From: Christensenellaceae bacterium
GTDB taxonomy: Bacteria; Bacillota; Clostridia; Christensenellales; SZUA-584
Direction: 5' to 3'
Length of the DNA stretch: 8,540 nt
Assembly (NCBI GenBank): GCA_012719815.1
Contig: JAAXZP010000230.1
Span: 1 to 8,540 of the forward strand
Shown here: in pieces, positions 5,237 through 8,540 of the stretch
Layout: every line of letters starts with the position of its first letter
Position numbering within the stretch: position 1 is the stretch's first letter
Position numbers and translations under genes: made by a program
The notes under the pieces: generated by a model
The model's input: only the letters and a program-made list of their open reading frames with translations
Told to the model about the DNA's origin: nothing
The model's database searches: none

Positions 5237-7141
5237 ATGCTGAGGAGATACGTTGAATTCAGGATGAATAAGCGCAGCGGTGTTTTCAAAAGAATTTCCG
5301 TGGCTGTATTGCTCATGCTGCTTGTCATCGGCCTGACTGGCGGCATCTGGCTGTGGGATGTTCCCGTAGCGTACGCGGATGGCTATGAAGGCAGCGAGGG
5401 AGGGAAAGACTTGCCGGAAGCCGCCGACGTCGCGCTGGACCTGACCGAACTGGAATTGCTGGTGGGGGATACGCAGCTGCTGTCGGTGACGGTAACGCCG
5501 GAGGGCGCGGGTTGCCCGCTTATTACCTGGGCGACCAGCGATGAGAATGTGGCGACTGTGGACGAGGACGGGCTGGTGACCGCCGTGGGTGAAGGCACGG
5601 CGCAGATCAGCTTTACTGCGGGTGCGTTTGCCGGCGTCTGCGAGGTTACCGTGAGGTCTCTGTTTACAGTGACGCTGGACAGGCACGCCGTAACGCTCAC
5701 GGTGTCGGATAAACTGAAGCTTCGCGCTGCTGTGAACAAGGGTACGGTAACGCTGAACTGGGCAAGCAGCAATGAAGCTGTGGCGAAAGTCAGCGGCGAC
5801 GGCGTCGTGACGGCAAAGTCGCCCGGCGAGGCTGTTATCACGGTGTATGCGGGGCTCGGCGTGTCGGATTCCTGCACGGTGAAGGTGGTGCCGCGGGAGA
5901 TCAGCGCCACTTCCTGTTATCGGGTGGACCGCAGCCGTGGATATCTGCTGGGCCCGCGGGTGGATACAACCGTCAGTGAGATGGTATCCAACCTGAACCT
6001 GGACGCAAGCCTGCTCCGCATTGATGACGAGAACGACGATGAGGAAACCCGCGGTCTGGTGAAAACCGGCATGACGGTGAGCCTGGTTGTGGATGGCGAG
6101 GAGAGAGACAAGCTGACCCTCAGAGTGTTGGGCGACCTGGACGGCGACGGCAGGCTGGGCATCTACGAATATACGCGCGCGCGCGTCACCCTGCTGGGGC
6201 TTGGCAGTATGTCTGATGCGGACAAGGCGCTGCTCGACTTAAACGGCGACGGGAAACTCAGCATCACGGATTATATACTCATTCGCCTTCATATACTCAA
6301 ACTCGATATCGGATGGGACGGCCGGGACGGCTTCCCGGACATACAGCCGTCGCTTTCCAGAGTGGTACCCGCCGGATGCGATGTGGTCACCATTTCCTGG
6401 AATGCGGTGGAAAGCGCTGCGGGATATGAGATCTACCGGTCGATATCGCCATCGGGGGGGTACACGCTAATAGCCAGCGTCGGGAGCGACGTACTCAGCT
6501 ATACCGATTCCAACCTGGATAGGGACACCACCTATTATTACAAAGTGTGCGCTTTTAAGCACGTGGGGCCGGTAAAACTGGATACGCTGCATTCCGAGGC
6601 CGGGAGTGTCCACGTGCCGGGGTACACGGTATACTATCAGGGGGACCCGCGCTGGGGCTTTTCCTCCTCGGTACGCAAGAGTGCCTGCGTGATCACCGCC
6701 TATGCCATCACGATCAACAACATGGGCATACCGTGTACGCCGCCGGACATCTACAGATCCAACGGCAACCAAACCCCGATGAACATGACCAACCTCCAAA
6801 GGACCTTCGGCGTGAAGGCGGTCTGCGCGCTGCCCGCGGGTTCACCATATCTGGCGTCCTTCGACGGGCATAAGACGCGCATCAAGAGCCCGTCCGCCAA
6901 CTTTGAAGCGGCTGTCAGGGAAGCTTTGGCCCTGCATCCCGAGGGCGTGATACTGTACTTCAAAAAAGGCAGCGGAGCGCACGCCATCGTGGCCTGCAAG
7001 ATATCGGACGGCAAGATTTATTTCAGCGACCCGGGCCGCAACCGCGATTATCTGGTGGACTTCGCGAACACCTGGTGCAAGATAGGACACAACATGAGCT
7101 ACAAGCACCTGGTGGAGATGGTCGCGCTGGACAGAATGTAA
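5237..7141 (+). CDS. Secreted BIG2-BIG2-dockerin-FN3-C39-like cysteine peptidase protein
   Basis: The ATG at 5237 follows GGTGA (5228-5232) by four bases. An alternative ATG at 5264 gives a more typical signal peptide start (MNKRSGVFKR), but GAGGAG lies 16 bases before it, so the start is uncertain by nine residues. Numbering from 5237: signal peptide 1-47 (AYA before DG), BIG2 domains at about 63-139 and 143-218, pre-dockerin module about 224-298, dockerin 299-357 (loops DLDGDGRLGIYE and DLNGDGKLSITD), fibronectin III about 369-459, and C39-like (Peptidase_C39_2) domain 463-634. The last opens with VYYQGDPRWG and has candidate catalytic Cys 484 (KSACVITAYA), His 582 (GSGAHAIV) and Asp 598 (YFSDPG). 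Such domains are papain-fold thiol peptidases. The usual GCGP around the Cys is replaced by KSAC, so activity is likely but unproven. The substrate is unknown. It is predicted to be exported and docked. Confidence 0.9.
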   Translation: MLRRYVEFRMNKRSGVFKRISVAVLLMLLVIGLTGGIWLWDVPVAYADGYEGSEGGKDLPEAADVALDLTELELLVGDTQLLSVTVTPEGAGCPLITWATSDENVATVDEDGLVTAVGEGTAQISFTAGAFAGVCEVTVRSLFTVTLDRHAVTLTVSDKLKLRAAVNKGTVTLNWASSNEAVAKVSGDGVVTAKSPGEAVITVYAGLGVSDSCTVKVVPREISATSCYRVDRSRGYLLGPRVDTTVSEMVSNLNLDASLLRIDDENDDEETRGLVKTGMTVSLVVDGEERDKLTLRVLGDLDGDGRLGIYEYTRARVTLLGLGSMSDADKALLDLNGDGKLSITDYILIRLHILKLDIGWDGRDGFPDIQPSLSRVVPAGCDVVTISWNAVESAAGYEIYRSISPSGGYTLIASVGSDVLSYTDSNLDRDTTYYYKVCAFKHVGPVKLDTLHSEAGSVHVPGYTVYYQGDPRWGFSSSVRKSACVITAYAITINNMGIPCTPPDIYRSNGNQTPMNMTNLQRTFGVKAVCALPAGSPYLASFDGHKTRIKSPSANFEAAVREALALHPEGVILYFKKGSGAHAIVACKISDGKIYFSDPGRNRDYLVDFANTWCKIGHNMSYKHLVEMVALDRM

Positions 7142-7167
7142 GGGCGCATCAAAAGTCAGCCAGAAGT

Positions 7168-7184
7168 GCGGGAAACTTTCCCGC
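7168..7184. repeat. Perfect 17-base hairpin sequence downstream of the C39-like gene
   Basis: GCGGGAAACTTTCCCGC has 8-base inverted arms around one base and can fold as a 7-bp stem with a 3-base loop. It starts 26 bases after the stop codon. No T-run follows, so it is not itself a standard terminator. It could protect the mRNA 3' end or be a protein-binding palindrome. Confidence 0.4.
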
Positions 7185-7268
7185 ATCTCGACTTGCCAAG
7201 CGCTATATGAACCAGTTCATTTAACATACGGGGCGGCGTATTAAGACTTTCCCCTGAAGTTAGCTGAC

Positions 7269-7293
7269 AAGCCTGCCGTTTGGCGGGCTTTTT
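7269..7293 (+). terminator. Rho-independent terminator after the C39-like peptidase gene
   Basis: GCCTGCC (7271-7277) pairs with GGCGGGC (7282-7288) across a GTTT loop, with one U-G pair, followed by five T (7289-7293). Two A before the stem can pair with the first two T. It lies about 130 bases past the stop codon and separates this gene from the DnaJ unit. Confidence 0.75.
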
Positions 7294-7405
7294 GCTTTGC
7301 CTTTTCGGCTTCCGTCTGCCGCGGATACGCTGTTACACGAGACAAGCCGGCGTGGAATAATAATACTTTTGCAAGAAATAATTTCGAATAAAGCCACAAA
7401 ACCTA
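7294..7405. other. Non-coding stretch between the terminator and the DnaJ promoter
   Basis: No convincing reading frame, RNA gene or repeat was found. The sequence shifts from GC-rich (7294-7355) to strongly AT-rich towards the DnaJ promoter. The wider gap, 7142-7533, otherwise holds two inverted repeats (7168-7184; ATGAAC/GTTCAT at 7207-7220), the terminator, and the DnaJ promoter, operator and leader. Confidence 0.5.
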
Positions 7406-7434
7406 TTGATTTTTTAATATGAAAGTATTATATT
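7406..7434 (+). promoter_or_regulatory. Sigma-A promoter of the DnaJ-family gene
   Basis: TTGATT (7406-7411) and TATATT (7429-7434) are 17 bases apart in very AT-rich DNA. The expected start of transcription is near 7441, at the first base of the CtsR-type repeat. The leader would be about 93 bases. Confidence 0.65.
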
Positions 7435-7441
7435 ATCCATA

Positions 7442-7458
7442 GGTCAAAGAAGGTCAAA
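7442..7458 (+). promoter_or_regulatory. CtsR heat-shock repressor operator
   Basis: GGTCAAA-GAA-GGTCAAA is a perfect direct heptamer repeat with a 3-base spacer. It matches the established CtsR consensus (A/G)GTCAAA-NAN-(A/G)GTCAAA at every defined position. It lies just after the -10 box, over the predicted start site, where CtsR binding would block RNA polymerase. CtsR represses clp and other chaperone genes in Bacillota and is inactivated by heat, so the DnaJ-family gene downstream is predicted to be heat-induced. Confidence 0.88.
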
Positions 7459-7484
7459 GTCATATCCGCGTACAGAAATGGGTT

Positions 7485-7508
7485 CCCGGCCGGGCGTATC
7501 GGGCCGGG
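7485..7508 (+). repeat. GC-rich hairpin in the DnaJ leader, upstream of the ribosome-binding site
   Basis: CCCGGCC (7485-7491) can pair with GGCCGGG (7502-7508) across a 10-base loop, ending nine bases before AGGAGG (7517-7522). It leaves the ribosome-binding site free, so it is more likely a stability element than a thermosensor, if it matters at all. Confidence 0.35.
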
Positions 7509-7533
7509 GTAGGGAAAGGAGGGATATGGCAGC

Positions 7534-8499
7534 ATGCAGTATAAGGACTACTATGCGATACTCGGCGTAGACAAGACGGCGTCCAAGGAAGAGATCAAGA
7601 AGGCGTACCGCAAGCTCGCGAAACAGTACCATCCCGACGCCAACAAGGGCGACAAGGCCTCGGAGGAGAAGTTCAAGGACATCAGCGAGGCGTACGAGGT
7701 GCTGAGCGACGACGAGAAGCGCAGGAAATACGATATGTTCGGCAGCCAGGCGCAGTACGCGCACGGCATGGATTTCGATCCGTCGCAGTTCGGATGGAAC
7801 GTGCATTTCTCCACCGCGGGCAACGGCAACCACAGCGACTTCTTCAACATGTTTTTCTCGGACGCGTTTGACTTATCGTCGCTGTTCGGCGGGGCGCGGA
7901 CCGGGCGCACCACGACGCGCATATTTCAGGACGACGACCTCTCCGACCTGTTCGGCAGGGCAGCCGGGCGCGCATCGCGCGGTCGCAGCGGCCAGGATAT
8001 AGAGACTGAGATTGAAATAACGCCGGAGGAAGGCGCGGCGGGCACTGAAAAGCGCATTACGCTCCAGACGGAGACGGGCACGCGCACCATCCATTTCAAA
8101 GTACCTAAGGGCGTGAGGGACGGTGAGACCATACGGCTGAAAGGGCAGGGCCACCCCGGCATAGGCGGCGGCCAGGCGGGCGACCTTCGGCTAACGGTGA
8201 GACTGAAGGGCGGCAGGTTTGCTTTCGAGGACGGGCAGCTGGTGCTGCCGCTGGATTTGTACCCGTGGGATGCGGCGCTGGGCGCGAAAAAGACGGTGGA
8301 TACGCTGGACGGGCGCATCGCGGTCAACATCCCCGCGGGCGTACAGACGGGCAGCAAGGTGCGCATCGCGGGCAAGGGCTATCCCAGCCGGGACGGTACT
8401 CGCGGCGACCTGTACCTCAAGCTGCGCCTGATTAACCCCGTATACCTGACTTCGGAACAGAAGGCGCTGTACGAGAAGCTGAGAGCAACTGTTGAGTAG
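7534..8499 (+). CDS. DnaJ-family co-chaperone without zinc finger (CbpA/DnaJB type)
   Basis: The start is ATG 7534, 11 bases after AGGAGG (7517-7522). An ATG at 7526 is out of frame. The 321-residue protein begins with a J domain (about 4-69) containing the HPD motif at 33-35, which stimulates the ATPase of DnaK. A Phe/Asp/Asn-rich region (about 70-130, for example SDFFNMFFSDAF) takes the place of the Gly/Phe linker. Two C-terminal client-binding domains follow (about 153-228 and 229-305), with VPKGVRDGETIRLKGQG and LDGRIAVNIPAGV as landmarks. The CxxCxGxG zinc repeats of classical DnaJ are absent, so it is the CbpA/DnaJB type rather than the main DnaJ of a grpE-dnaK-dnaJ operon, which is also not its context here. 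It is expected to be cytoplasmic and to deliver unfolded clients to DnaK. Its promoter carries a CtsR operator, predicting heat induction. Confidence 0.93.
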   Translation: MQYKDYYAILGVDKTASKEEIKKAYRKLAKQYHPDANKGDKASEEKFKDISEAYEVLSDDEKRRKYDMFGSQAQYAHGMDFDPSQFGWNVHFSTAGNGNHSDFFNMFFSDAFDLSSLFGGARTGRTTTRIFQDDDLSDLFGRAAGRASRGRSGQDIETEIEITPEEGAAGTEKRITLQTETGTRTIHFKVPKGVRDGETIRLKGQGHPGIGGGQAGDLRLTVRLKGGRFAFEDGQLVLPLDLYPWDAALGAKKTVDTLDGRIAVNIPAGVQTGSKVRIAGKGYPSRDGTRGDLYLKLRLINPVYLTSEQKALYEKLRATVE

Positions 8500-8517
8500 G
8501 CGGCGGGGGGTGCAAAA

Positions 8518-8540
8518 TTGACACAGGACTGTATACCCCA
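8518..8540 (+). CDS. Possible start of a downstream gene (TTG start), cut by the window edge
   Basis: Nineteen bases after the DnaJ-family stop, TTG at 8518 opens a frame reading M-T-Q-D-C-I-P to the edge, with a run of six G (8505-8510) as a weak ribosome-binding site. In many bacteria a gene for a MerR-type regulator or chaperone modulator follows such a DnaJ gene, which would fit, but seven residues identify nothing. The same bases contain TTGACA (8518-8523), a perfect -35 box whose -10 box would fall outside the window, so a promoter is an equal alternative. Confidence 0.2.

Noticed and set aside
7142..7533. CIRCE (HrcA) operator upstream of the DnaJ-family gene
   Set aside because: No TTAGCACTC/GAGTGCTAA inverted repeat is present; the heat-shock element found is the CtsR direct repeat.

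Overview
The window looks like part of the chromosome of a GC-rich member of the Clostridia (Bacillota). The evidence is a perfect CtsR-type heat-shock operator, sigma-A promoters in AT-rich gaps between GC-rich genes, and secreted multidomain proteins carrying type I dockerins of the kind found in anaerobic Clostridia. The sequence does not fix a genus. I see no tRNA, rRNA, CRISPR array, insertion sequence or phage gene.

Layout. 1-760 (minus): 5' part of a secreted subtilisin-like (S8) protease, cut by the window edge at its catalytic Asp. 761-1110: divergent intergenic region with a promoter on each strand and a 12-bp palindrome between them. 1111-3489 (plus): secreted SpoIID-type protein with SH3b and C-terminal dockerin. 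3561-5020 (plus): secreted protein with EF-hand-like loop, LRR-like segment, Ig-like (BIG2) domain, dockerin and NlpC/P60 domain. A frameshift near 4671 splits this gene, followed by a terminator at 5038-5064. 5237-7141 (plus): secreted protein with two BIG2 domains, dockerin, fibronectin III and C39-like cysteine peptidase, with its own sigma-A promoter and a terminator at 7269-7293. 7142-7533: non-coding, ending in a CtsR-controlled promoter. 7534-8499 (plus): zinc-finger-less (CbpA/DnaJB type) DnaJ-family co-chaperone.

How the genes fit together. The three central genes encode exported enzymes of three different folds: a predicted peptidoglycan lytic transglycosylase, a cell-wall endopeptidase and a papain-like peptidase. 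All three carry the same unnamed beta-rich module directly followed by a two-loop dockerin whose six F-helices are strikingly alike. The simplest reading is a small family of surface or secreted enzymes that dock onto a shared cohesin-bearing partner outside this window, a cellulosome-like arrangement used for envelope or protein processing rather than plant polysaccharide. This is inference, because no cohesin is visible here. The S8 protease may belong to the same set, but its C-terminus is outside the window. The DnaJ gene is a separate, stress-regulated unit.
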